The position numbers and the translations under genes were made by a program. The notes under the pieces were generated by a model. It was not told the origin of the DNA. It searched no databases and saw only the letters and a program-made list of their open reading frames with translations. From JBDTVS01 sp040007095 (GTDB lineage: Bacteria; Acidobacteriota; Vicinamibacteria; Vicinamibacterales; CAVVIG01): DNA of 56,852 nt. Where the stretch lies: positions 1 to 56,852 of the forward strand of contig JBDTVS010000074.1 in the NCBI GenBank assembly GCA_040007095.1, written 5' to 3'. Below, piece by piece: positions 39,401 through 40,875 of the stretch; position 1 is the first letter of the stretch; each line of letters opens with the position of its first letter.

Positions 39401-40105
39401 ATGTACCGGACCGGCGATCTGGCGCGCTGGCGCGACGATGGGGTGATCGAGTTCATCGGGCGGCGCGATCGCCAGGTGAAGATTCGCGGATTCCGCGTCG
39501 AGCCTGGCGAGATCGAAGCCGTGCTCGCCTGCCATCAGAGCGTCCGCCAGGCGGCAGTGGTCGTGCGGACCGCCACGGACGGCGATCGCCGCTTGATCGC
39601 ATATGTCACCGGAAGGGACGACGCGGGCGGCGACGGCGCGGCGTTGAAAGCGTTTCTCCAGGCCAGGCTGCCCGACTACATGGTCCCGTTCACTGTCGTG
39701 CTGCTCGACGCGATGCCGCTCACCGCCAATGGCAAGATCGATCGCGCGGCGCTTCCCGACCCAGCGCGCGACCGGGCGGACGGCGAGTTTCTGCCGCCGC
39801 GCACGCCGGAGGAAGCGATCGTCGCGAGCATCTGGTCCGAGGTGCTGAGCCTGCCGGCGGTAGGCGTCTCGAACGACTTCTTCGAGCTAGGCGGCCATTC
39901 GCTCCGGGCGACGCAGGTGGTCGCCCGGCTTCGCGACGAGATCGGCGTCGAGGTACCGCTTGGCAGGTTGTTCACGGCGCGGACCGTCGAATCGCTCGCG
40001 GCCGAAGTCGAGCGCGTGCGCTCCGCCGGAGCCGGCGCGATGGCGGCGCGCGCGATACAGCCAATCCCCCGAGCCACGGTGCGCTCCAGTCGATCGATGC
40101 TCTAG
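12158..40105 (+). CDS. Hybrid NRPS/PKS megasynthetase, eight modules
   Basis: One uninterrupted ORF of 9315 codons, about 1 MDa of protein. Domains in order: C1-A1-T1 / C2-A2-T2 / KS-AT-T3 / C4-A4-T4 / C5-A5-T5-E / C6-A6-T6 / KS-AT-KR-T7 / C8-A8-T8. All eight carrier domains keep the phosphopantetheine serine (S1028, S2083, S3094, S4167, S5228, S6776, S8198, S9248). Both KS have the Cys-His-His set and both AT look malonyl-specific (HAFHS). It should build a mixed peptide-polyketide of six amino acids and two C2 units, one left as ketone and one reduced to alcohol. There is no TE, terminal C or reductase. It begins with a C domain, implying an acyl starter or an upstream partner, and none is in the window. 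Extreme length and internal repeats make assembly errors worth excluding. Confidence 0.96.
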   Translation: MDDKRRELVRRMLERRGIVLKTQDPIPVRPDRPTVLSLPQQRLWFLHQLHPDTSAYNLSAALRLSGSLDGPALERALASVVARHDALRSGFPNLDGEAVAIVHPHVDLVVSHDDYADLDPRDREARLGGVLTAQAHAPFDLAQVPLVRAALVRLATDEHVLAITAHHIVFDGWSIAILIRELAAYYGAAIGGAAADLPLLPIGYADFAAWQRERRASGAWEADVAYWTRQLADLTPTMLPSDRARSGQASLRGSAIKFALPAGLVDRLSDLGRAHDATLFMTLLAAFFALLGRYTRQSDVAVGSPIAGRAREEVEGLIGLVANTLVLRGDLSGSPSFPELLRRVRTMTLDAFTHQDAPFEALVDRLRPDRRLSQQPLFQIAFALQHQSIGALALAGLDVSVVDIPLAGSKFDLTLALTEERAGVSGVAEFSTDLFDASTIERLVGHYRTLLDEVVANSDRPIARISMLSPSERASLLGHQRGGVTRPVVTGLLHETFERQVRERPHAVAVQYGADTLTYAQLNARANQLARYLRRKGVAPEDRVALCLDRSLNLVVAILAVLKAGGAYVPIDPVNPDERIKLILEDCGARLLVSDRTLEHDAADIASAGTDNLDIAGPPARLLYIIYTSGSTGRPKGTLIQHGDVQRLFTSTEHWFAFGPDDVSTLFHSFGFDSSVWEMWGALRYGGRLVVVPYLVSRSPGDFYELLARERVTVLTQTPSAFRQLIDIEERRAAPLPLALRWVVCGGEALELESLRPWLDRHGEDPRLVNMYGITETTVVSTYRRITRQDLEARAGSVIGEPIPDVRVYLLDECLEPVPIGVTGELLVGGAGVARGYVNRPDLTAERFVPDPCGNGERLYRSGDLARRKPDGDLEFLGRLDHQVKIRGFRIELGEIEHALASHEHVRDAFVFPIDEGQASNRRLAAYVTPRTDQRPRVSDLRTHLQSRLPDYMVPSAFVVLEQLPLTPNGKIDRRALPAPAAERQDDDVAFEAPRPGAERILADVWEEALGVARISRHDNFFALGGDSIRSITVLARARDRGVDVPLLDLFKHQTIAAMLDATVPARAQEPVTAAPPLALLDEDARAALAARGGTIEDAYPLTRLQQGMLFQSAFTNASTMYHNVLSVRLRLRFEDAPFRATVGRLIARHPALRTSLHPTGFAQPLQIVHQSIAPLITIEDLRALPEPQQSADIDAFLHRERHQRFDWTNPPLFRLSVHRRRDDQIQLTLSEHHAILDGWSSATMLMELMTDYLGAVGVVEPAALEPPRARFADGVRLEREALADDTMLRFWRARLEGAAPAPLPALGRETNTGEAGSRVHETLLDADIVRALDGLAQRQRVPFRSTLLAAHAFVVSLLGSHTDMVTGLVVHTRPESPDSERVLGLFLNTVPLRVDISGANWREFLARVFDAERALLPYRAFPMAEIQRALGGAPLFHTAFNYTHFHTYDRLAQTDGLEVLDAHGWGENEFPLAASFSRDATTGAVRLSLACAAPVDPDVLERVSGWYARTIEAIATRPDEVCGRFSPLTESERALLERRAHTTPVASPGPAAHERIAAYAQSQPDAAAVVLDGVLDGGHLTYADLDRRSTDLAASLRARGVGPEVCVALHGPASPDLVVAMLAVWKAGGAFVPLDPAYPADRIAFILNDVAPAAVLGPKSWSIETRPPTTGARGDARLESGPVDALDRLAYVIYTSGSTGTPKGVMVTHRGVRNLLDAQVPRFGLTPASRVLQFAAVGFDAAISEIFTTLAAGARLVLASRDDLRVPARVHRLLREHAITTVTLPPALLAALSADDLPSLTIVVSAGDVCREDVVRRWSSGRRLLNAYGPTETTVCATMTGALGESDHPPPIGRPLENLDVWVLDPFLGLTPVGVVGELCVGGDSVARGYFGRPDLTAERFVPHPWSETPGARLYRTGDLVRWRDDGQLEFLGRRDHQVKIRGVRIELGEIEAALRTCPGVGEGLVLMRADDPDDVRLVAYVQREPDREIDVAAARAALARRLPEHMIPAQFVLLDEFPRLPGGKPDRARLPHPTEERPDVRAVFDAPKGDLEDTIAALWRDVLKVDRVGANDNFFDLGGHSLLVVQLAGRLQETLGCELALVDLFAYPTVRALARHLAGDGPASAGEAPTPSKAIDERPRAIAISSDVAIVGMAGRFPGARTIDELWRNLASGVESISRFSDEEAIANGADPALVRDPRYVKAGGVLDDVELFDASFFGYTPREAEVMDPQQRVFLECAWEALEEAGYDSERDRRRIGVYAGMSANTYLLSNLISRPRTLEAIGVAQAAIANLHDHLATRVSYKLDLRGPSFTVQTACSTSLVAVHVACRALVNGECDMALAGGVSIGVPQKGGYLYVDGGTQSPDGHCRAFDADAKGIVGGSGAGAIVLKRLADAVADGDRVLAVVKGTAINNDGASKVGYTAPSVEGQSDVISSALQTAGVDPATISYIEAHGTATAIGDPIEVTALARVFPRSLGVSIGIGSVKTNVGHLDAAAGIAGLIKTVLALRHRQLPPSLHFTRPNPHIDFTATPFFVVDRLRAWTASSSVPRRAGVSSFGIGGTNAHVVLEEAAPVATIAEPDRPQLYTLSARTPAALEQAQSRLAAHLEAHPDLPHSDIAWTLQVGRRAFPVRLTVVARSPHDAIDRIRAVSAPTVETAIDRPPPCAFLFPGQGSQYPRMAHSLAVRYPTFRDALARCAAAMTSLDVDLLDLLDDEGDRAALRLQQTQYAQPALFAVEYALSSLLMGVGIRPATLLGHSLGEYVAACLAGVFTVEDAAALVAERGRLMSDAPRGAMLAVMLPEAEARAWVTADISLAAVNGPQACVLAGSIDEIDRLDRQFDALRIVRSRLRTSHAFHSHLMDGVVDRFAEAVAARPRSAPAIPFVSNVTGRWIDPGDAVDPRYWARQLRETVRFGDGVKALTSTASRAIEVGPGSALTALAQQTTREIRTLVTLPTAEATVAADEFFLTAIGRLWTEGAVIDWPRLHEGGRRHRVALPTYPFERKRHWIERSEDYPAARQTSSMAGAEGPRSARRSRRTCARRSPAARRKALTGVPATTDVEHLVLGLWRELLGHDDLLPDDDFFARGGHSLLATQVASRLRERLQLDVPVRWLFEAPTVAGLAARLQAGLANAEENDAKAGALAADVAARTIPRVSRDEPLPLSFAQERLWFLDQLMGPGPAYNLAGALILTGTLDVTALAAALTALVARHEPLRTRLVAEAGVPTQVVAPPGPVTLPVHDLREEPDVPAEVARRARAEAATPFDLARDLPLRAQLLREADDRWTLLLTAHHTAADGWSLAIVVRELSALYAAGLAGETVALPALAVQYADYAVWQRGWLGGERLERLLAYWRGRLAGAPETLALPTDRPRPPQPTQQAATVAFGIDAVMTAELHALSRDAGATLFMTLLTAWATLMSRWSGQPEVVIGSPVANRTTPIVEPLIGCFVNTLALCVDMTGRPSFLTLLARVRQTCLEAYAHQDLPFEMLIEALALPRTRAQAPLVQVLFVLQNMPRATLELPGVTFTVAPQESLGTKFDLTLAIIEADDALAAVIEYATELFDRATIERLAGQFVEALRTAVAAPDVPLAERDLLTAGERQQLLVDWNATAAPVPDACVHELIAAQAARTPEAPAVIFEDEVFSYATLDARANQLAHALIAAGVGPDVRVAVALERSPTLIVALLATLKAGGAYVPLDPAYPRARLAFMLADAGAELLLTEQSVQVRLPESSVPTWCLDTEAAPLATEPAHDPARPVDPAQLAYVIYTSGSTGTPKGVAMPHAALTNLIGWQLATTWPGARTLQFASVGFDVSFQEIAATLASGGCLVLIDEEARRDGLALMRWLDAHAVEQLFLPYAALAALSETAPHSDASLGALRVVFTAGEQLKITPAIAQLFQACGARLFNQYGPTETHVVTTFELGADATAWPELPSIGRPIANTRLYVLDAHGQPTAVGVPGELYLGGMGLARGYLGRPELSAERFVPDPFSGVPGARLYATGDRVRYRPDGLLEFLGRRDSQVKVRGVRVELGEIEAALLTHPGVGEAVVLARTETGEARLVAYLGLAPAAEGLAAPTAADLRAHLATTLPDALVPAAYVVLPALPRTPNRKVDRNALPAPETVCATEAVAPRDALEEIVAGMWATVLQQPMVGVDDDFFTLGGHSLLAMQVTARLHDALGVPVPVRWLFEAPTVATLAARLRPVVAGEDLVGPTARARETAARTIPRVSRDQPLPLSFAQQRLWFLDQLEGPSPTYNIPAALDLTGSLDVEALTRALSEIVRRHEALRTCLVAADDAPRQVIAPADSLRLPLIDLREAGDPATEGIRLVREEALTPFDLARDLPLRIRLLQRGEAAWTLLLTVHHSAADGWSIGILIRELRALYPAFREDRPSPLPNPVVQYADFAAWQRGWLSGDRLAQQLDYWRAQLAGVPDCLNLPTDRPRPPRQSHRGAAVVFRVDAELTAGLHELSRRAGATMFMTLLAAWACVLGRYSGEEDIVIGSPVANRTQSALEPLIGLFVNTLALRADLGGNPSFADLLARLRHTCLEAYAHQEVPFEALVDALDVTRHLAHAPLFQVMFMLQNTAAEALVLPDVDVTLVTSESVVAKFDLTLSITEVERTLHAELEYVTDLFDHETIERLSGHFVECLRSVIATPEQPIHELNLLRTEERHQLLVDWNATASPLPDGAVHELIEAQAARTPDAPAVVFEDEVLSYATLNARADRLAHALIAVGVSPDVRVAVALERSPALIVALLATWKAGGAYVPLDPAYPAARLAFMLADAGAQVLLTELRVLDRLPPTSVRTLCVDVGDIVPDRLLAPLRPRAVWPDSLAYVLYTSGSSGGPKGVQISHGALGAFLEAMRRAPGLAASDRLLAVTTLSFDIAALELWLPLITGATVILTSSAAVRDGRRLAAVIANARPTVMQGTPALWRLLLEGGWRNAERLRVLVGGEALPADLARTLVALAPEVWNLYGPTETAVWSTVHRVTEVGLSVPIGRPIGNTRVYVLDGAGQPTPVGVPGELYIGGRGVARGYLGQPALTAERFVPDPFSGTPGARLYATGDRVRYRPDGALEFLGRRDHQVKIHGVRIELGEIEAVIDTHPAVNRSIVLSREDQPGRQRLVAYLECPSAPLDAGALRTFLQATLPAHMVPPVVVSLERFPLLPNGKIDRAALPAPPSAPDADAFVAPRTPVETALASHWAAVLNLPRVGVRDNFFSLGGDSILSLQVISRARRDGLSIEPADMFLHQTVETLADAVRERDSHGHESMAAASGAAAAMASVADPCVDAGSSERPNGAVPLTPIQQWFFELGIPSARHWNQALLVEVPAGVDRDALDRAIAAVLSHHDAFRLRFLAVDGGWQQVYAPDAGNVRLEVLDLTDLTGSARAARLEAHAAAVQRSLNLEDGPLARVVHYDFGVGDPGRLLLVAHHLIVDGVSWRVLLDDLPVAYEQARSGLDLCLPPASASFQAWSRQLESLARTGAIERTLAFWTSTLAAPSAALPMPRADTPNLERHAATFDVFLDAGDTVDLLRTVPRVSHTETANVLLAAAARALTRWAGSPRIRVAVERGRDSADLDVSRTIGWFTTIFPVSLDFSRAATPADAVIEVKDRLHALPDRGASFDLLRYLSPDADVRRTLAGSIAEVGFSYFGQLDRATEEGGLVVRPAYESIGPERDPDGPRPHAVDVVARIEGGRLRLTWIYPTGRVTRDEMADVADDAVGELRAFIAYCRDSRSGGDAPLQSAHEGGDPLFTGGLAVEGGLDSVGLHCTADNIQDSYELSPMQQGMLFHTLRSPGLGVYVQQLVWTTRGRLDTARFVRAWQQVVDRHPAMRTEFVWEGLDQPMQTVRQRVTLPLREYDWQARTEEEQAAATATLLEQDRLEGFALDRAPLMRLTLVRLAADRVLSVWSHHHLLLDAWSVATVLSEVTASHDALVTGAASRLPPPRPYGDYIRWLRSRDVQQSEALWRRELDGVAAGTPLPLARAANGAGRGQPFDAAVHLTETETAMVGAFAREQAVTLSTVVLGAWAMLIGACAARDDVVFGSSASGRPADLDGADRMVGLFINSLPVRVTLEPGQPVGAWLRALQQRQALLREHEATPLTTIRQWLGHTPSTSLFDSLVVFANYPVDAALAPGSNLMVEEGMTMLERSSVPLTVFAVPGSRLLLKLLGDSDRYDAATLGGLARRLRTIVVNLATDGASLLGRVALLDRDEEHRVLVEWGAASRDVPAVAAHRLFEEHAARSPEATAVVLGDRTLSYRELNERANQLARHLRRLGVRDECPVALSVDRTFEMIVAALAILKAGGTYVPIDPGFPAARIALMLATAAVRLVVADARSLASLPVEGRRIVDLDRARDEVARESTADLDAAIPPDALAYLVFTSGSTGTPRGAELSHRALVNLLLVMRDEPGLGPADRMLAVATMSFDLAVLELLLPLSSGAAIVVASRATAADGRRLQELLTSARVTVMQGTPSTWRLLLSSGWTGDGRLKILTGGEPLVARVASELVDRGGSVWNLYGPTETTIYSTCRRVNAADTRDPIELLGRPMPNQPHYLLDRWLRPVPPGVIGEIHIGGFGVGRGYAGRPDLTAERFVPDPWGGAGGRMYRSGDLGRSRDNGDLEFVGRADFQVKIRGYRVELGEIEAALADVDGIAEGLVVLLADDARLVAYVRREIGREIDVVAARAALARRLPEYMVPAQFVVLDEFPRLPNGKPDRAHLPRPGHERPHVRAAFEAPEGDLEDAIAALWRDVLKLDRVGVNDNFFEIGGHSLLAVRVFGKLRETLGHDLALVDLFAYPTVRALARHLSVDEITTVAASNFVNDFATDAPAATDALPSDIAVVGMAGRFPGAFTVDQFWRNLEAGVESISRFSDEEVIASGANPSLLRDPQYVKAGGVLDDVELFDAPFFGCSPREAEVMDPQQRLFLECAWEALEDAGYDSERYRRPIGVFAGTGVNTYLLTNLLSNGRAVAAIGEGQAAIANVGDYLATRVSYKLDLTGPSFTVQTACSTSLVAVHLACRALINGECDMALAGGVSVAVPQQRGYLYVEGGTRSPDGHCRAFDADAQGMVAGSGVGTVVLKRLADAVADGDRVLAVVKGTAINNDGASKVGYTAPSVDGQARAIRGALRAAGVDPATIGYVEAHGTATAIGDPIEVEALARVFGRSPGGSIGLGSVKTNVGHLDAAAGVAGLIKTVQALFHRRIPPSLHFERPNPRIDFSATPFFVVDRLRDWTSASTPRRAGVSSFGIGGTNAHVVLEEAPPAAAVAAVDEPQLYVLSARTPAALDEARSRLAAHLDAHPDLPHSDIAWTLQVGRRAFPVRTAVVARSRRDAIDRIRAAPGPTVERTQGKPRYAFMFPGQGSQYPRMAHTLAARYPTFRDALSRCALAMAPSLDVDLFDLLNDDGDRAADRLQQTQYAQPALFAVEYALASLLMEVGIRPAALLGHSLGELVAACLAGVFTIEDTASLVVERGRLMSAAPPGVMLAVRLPEAEARTLVNADVSLAAINGPSGCVLAGAVDAIDRLERQLEASGVACSLLRTSHAFHSHLMDGIVDRFKDAVAARPRSAPTLPLVSNVTGRWLDPADAVDPEYWARQLRETVRFADGVQTLSSAATCFIEVGPGSTLAALARQTAEDVPAITTLPVAEAADSADEVLLAALARLWTEGRTLDWPKLHPRHQRHRVALPTYPFERKRHWIEPAEDGPARLVRRSAPAVQLYVPSWRRSAGAPTPAVFPTRRHWLVLADSGGLGEAVARRLEALDQIVTVVHHESMPDDVRPDVIVDCIADFRSLVALGRQLEARAVTAPVRLEIVSSNLHDVLGTEPIDPASALLIGPLLVIPQENPNVRTRNIDVARQLNDDVEPVADAIVAELATEIADQIVALRLNHRWTRRYDPAPDAPDEAGVEGDGGGAFIVFGGLGQIGLVAARALVDAGWTRLVLVGRRAQEREADVIELERAGADVVVMSGDIEDPTSIRSVFARTRERFGRVGGVVHAAGLRGPALVCPLAEMDEAHIDAQFGAKVRGLAALAEVVDEERPALVLVTASLSSTLGGLGFGAYAAANAFMDAFATSRARGGSTRWVAVDWDGWRVDAARPEESEVIDAARGRQAFRSLLQRNLGPQVLAVASALEARLVRWTNPGMSAGPPEREQPTPGGTSNVEQVVIDLWQELLGHGDIDADDNFFHRGGDSLLATQLASRLRRRLAVDVPLRLIFERPTVRAIAAALGASAPRPAADAIAIVPRAPLPESPLSSQQKRLWFLARLDPSNPSYTIPGAVHVSGPLDLDLLRRAFDGLVLRHEALRTVFVERGGVPAAVVADARPTSIEVEEVGGTAASVRHRATAIIETPFDLEHGPLLRVGVLRRSPTDHLVVLAVHHIVTDAWSMAILVREFVELYGAAADGRRPSLADVTLHYADYAAWQAAWRQSADAARQLDFWNRTLAALPALDLPTDRPRGAALTYRGAAIRRTLPAPVAVALRRLGQESGTTAFMTLVAAFAAFLHRYTGQDDLAIGTPSAGRTRAELEGLVGLFVNALVLRADVGGTPSFRTLLARVKRSCLDAWANQDMPFEEVVETVQPRRTPNQNPLFQVMFVLQNAPRARLEIPGLTFEPVELETTSAKFDLTVYVVEDEHNVSITLEYNRDLFDGATAERMLRHYSQLLVAALTEPDRPLAALPMLSGEESARVVVEWNRTQAAYPRDRTVHELFREEAARRPHAIAAQFGADTMTYGELDVRSNQLAHRLLGIGCSRAVVGLAVERSFEMLVSVVGILKAGAAYLPLDRSHPREHLAHLLSDAGARAIVTDEAYAASLASLLPVLAIDRSWRAIASEPPTPPHVVVWPDDLAYVSFTSGSTGVPKGVAVPHRAVVRLVRGTTYVSLTPDEVVLQFAPLAFDASTFEIWGALLNGARLAIVPPGTPSLADLARGLMEAGVTTAWLTAGLFHQMVDREIDALAGLRQLIAGGDVLSVGHVRALVAGAPRLRLVNGFGPTETTTFACCHLIAGDQAIERSVPIGRPVANTSAYVLDERLAPLPPGVPGELFLGGDGVARGYVGRSDLTAERFLPDPFAADGTRMYRTGDLARWRDDGVIEFIGRRDRQVKIRGFRVEPGEIEAVLACHQSVRQAAVVVRTATDGDRRLIAYVTGRDDAGGDGAALKAFLQARLPDYMVPFTVVLLDAMPLTANGKIDRAALPDPARDRADGEFLPPRTPEEAIVASIWSEVLSLPAVGVSNDFFELGGHSLRATQVVARLRDEIGVEVPLGRLFTARTVESLAAEVERVRSAGAGAMAARAIQPIPRATVRSSRSML
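15440..18560 (+). other. Module 2: C2-A2-T2, predicted Tyr
   Basis: C2 opens with IEDAYPLTRLQQGMLFQ (about residue 1096) and has HHAILDG from H1233. A2 begins near residue 1553. Its pocket reads D-A-S-T-V-A-A-V-C-K, which I recall as a tyrosine code and which is in any case an aromatic type close to GrsA phenylalanine. The A10 motif is GGKPDR instead of NGK, with the lysine kept. T2 carries S2083 in LGGHSLL and hands over to a ketosynthase. The T2-KS boundary is closely repeated at the module 6/7 junction. Confidence 0.85.
18590..21560 (+). other. Module 3: KS-AT-T, malonyl extension without reduction
   Basis: KS begins at about residue 2149 (DVAIVGMAGRFPG) with C2320 in TACSTS, H2456 in EAHGTA and H2494 in NVGHLD, all needed for decarboxylative condensation. 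AT has FPGQGSQ near 2672, the serine S2761 in GHSLGE and HAFHS around H2860, the malonyl-CoA pattern. It ends PTYPFERKRHWIE, followed by a basic linker with several Arg-Arg pairs and T3 with S3094. There is no KR, DH or ER, so a beta-keto group should remain after this step and be carried into the next amide bond. Confidence 0.9.
21600..24790 (+). other. Module 4: C4-A4-T4, Pro-like specificity
   Basis: C4 starts at LPLSFAQERLWFLDQL (about residue 3164) with HHTAADG from H3295. A4 begins near 3622 and T4 has S4167. The A4 pocket reads D-V-Q-F-F-A-Q-V-V-K. The D-V-Q-x-x-A-x-V-V frame and the GEQLKITPAI segment recall proline-activating domains (DVQLIAHVV), but three positions differ, so this is a weak call. 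Module 4 is strikingly similar to module 5 outside the A-domain core. Confidence 0.8.
24820..29400 (+). other. Module 5: C5-A5-T5-E, Gly code with epimerase
   Basis: C5 has HHSAADG from H4366. A5 starts near residue 4693 and uses the variant core TSGSSGGPKG; its pocket reads D-I-L-Q-L-G-L-V-W-K, the glycine class. T5 carries S5228 in LGGDSILS, the GGDS form that precedes epimerases. The E domain runs from about 28067 to 29370, with HHLIVDGVSWR from H5435, TIGWFTTIFPV and FSYFGQL, so it looks active. An epimerase after a glycine-coded A domain is contradictory: either the code misleads or the E domain is now idle. Confidence 0.87.
29470..32610 (+). other. Module 6: C6-A6-T6, Gly-like specificity
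   Basis: C6 begins IQDSYELSPMQQGMLFH, as expected for a DCL domain after an epimerase. Its active motif is HHLLLDAWS (H5917 to A5923), with alanine in place of the usual glycine. A6 starts near residue 6239 and has TSGSTGTPRG (Arg for Lys). Its pocket D-L-L-Q-L-G-L-I-Y-K is closest to the glycine family but has Tyr for Trp at the last variable site. T6 carries S6776 in IGGHSLL. The end of A6 through T6 is nearly a copy of the end of A2 through T2. Confidence 0.82.
32670..36890 (+). other. Module 7: KS-AT-KR-T, malonyl extension with ketoreduction
   Basis: KS starts near residue 6843 with C7014 and H7150; AT has S7454 in GHSLGE and HAFHS around H7553, again malonyl-type. From about 35310 a structural KR subdomain leads to the catalytic KR. 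That has the nucleotide-binding loop FGGLGQIG (about 7925), S8054, Y8067 and N8071 in GAYAAAN, a full catalytic set. T7 carries S8198 in RGGDSLLATQ. The product step is a beta-hydroxy acid unit, statine-like when joined to the preceding residue. No LDD motif is seen, so the hydroxyl configuration is not predicted. Confidence 0.9.
36900..40105 (+). other. Module 8: C8-A8-T8, predicted Val, abrupt end
   Basis: C8 has HHIVTDAWS from H8384, again DA for DG. A8 starts near residue 8711 and its pocket reads D-A-F-W-I-G-G-T-F-K, the exact valine code of gramicidin S and surfactin synthetases, the most secure specificity call here. T8 has S9248 in LGGHSLRATQ. About 67 residues later the protein ends with AIQPIPRATVRSSRSML. 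This resembles the start of the linkers before C4 and C5 (ARTIPRVSRDEPLPLS), as if another C domain once followed. Confidence 0.88.
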
Positions 40106-40344
40106 TCCCCTGGAAACGTGATGCGTCACATAATTCCCGGCCGGGGCATCCCGCCTCGCTTCGTGACGACTACCTCAAATATGTCCAATATTCTCGGTCT
40201 TCGCGCCTTGCGATCCGGGCGCCGTCAGCTCCGAACGAAGATCCGTAATGAGCAACGCCGGTCGATTTACGTTTGGATAACGTTTGCAGGCGGGGGCGTC
40301 GCGACGGTTCTCCCTGTCAGGAAGTTCCTGCGCGAACTCAGATC

Positions 40345-40822
40345 TCATCCCGGTGACTTCAATTCGAAGCGGGTCGTCTTTGGGACAAAGCCAAGCCCGC
40401 GAAACATCTCGTGCGCGCCGTCGTTGAACGACCAGGATGCGGCTTCGATTTGGGGGATCCCTTCCGTCTTTGCCCAGGACACGGCGCTGAGAATGAGCGC
40501 GCGCGATGCCTCGTCTGCGCCGACTTGGATCCACGGCCACCTGATCGATCTCGCACCAACGCCGTGCTCGGACGAAGGGATTCTCCGGCGCTTCGTGCAG
40601 GATCGCCAAGAGGTAGCCGACTGGCAAATCGTCTTCCTCGGCGATCCAGATGCGGGTTGTCGATTTCTCAAGAAGCGACCGATACCAGGTGGCCAGTTCT
40701 GTGGGCTGGGTGGGGCTGAAATGGTCCGGTCTTCTTCCCAGATGGAGCGCTTGGACGAAATCATTCAGGGCGGCCAGCAGCGCTTCGTCCCCGATCGCAG
40801 CCGGTCGGATGTTCGTGCTCAT
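40345..40822 (-). pseudogene. GNAT N-acetyltransferase, frameshifted
   Basis: Reading from ATG 40822 the protein MSTNIRPAAIGDEALLAAL runs through the acetyl-CoA-binding segment VDPSRRRRGIARA, then leaves the family. The lost C-terminal part continues in another frame as LILSAVSWAKTEG, ending in MFRGLGFVPKTTRFELKSPG with a stop at 40345. The break lies in an alternating GC tract at about 40496-40505. Adding back one GC unit restores RGIARALILSAV, which is normal for the family. This is either a true two-base contraction or a sequencing error. If intact, the protein would be about 159 residues and would acetylate an amine substrate. Confidence 0.8.
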
Positions 40823-40875
40823 TTCGAAGGCGTTATCGGCCAACTGTACGCGGTTCGACACAATCGATCCTCTAC

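Noticed and set aside
40106..40344. Search for a thioesterase or C-domain remnant after the megasynthetase
   Set aside because: None of the six frames shows a GxSxG elbow or an HHxxxDG motif; the DNA reads as spacer up to the GNAT relic.
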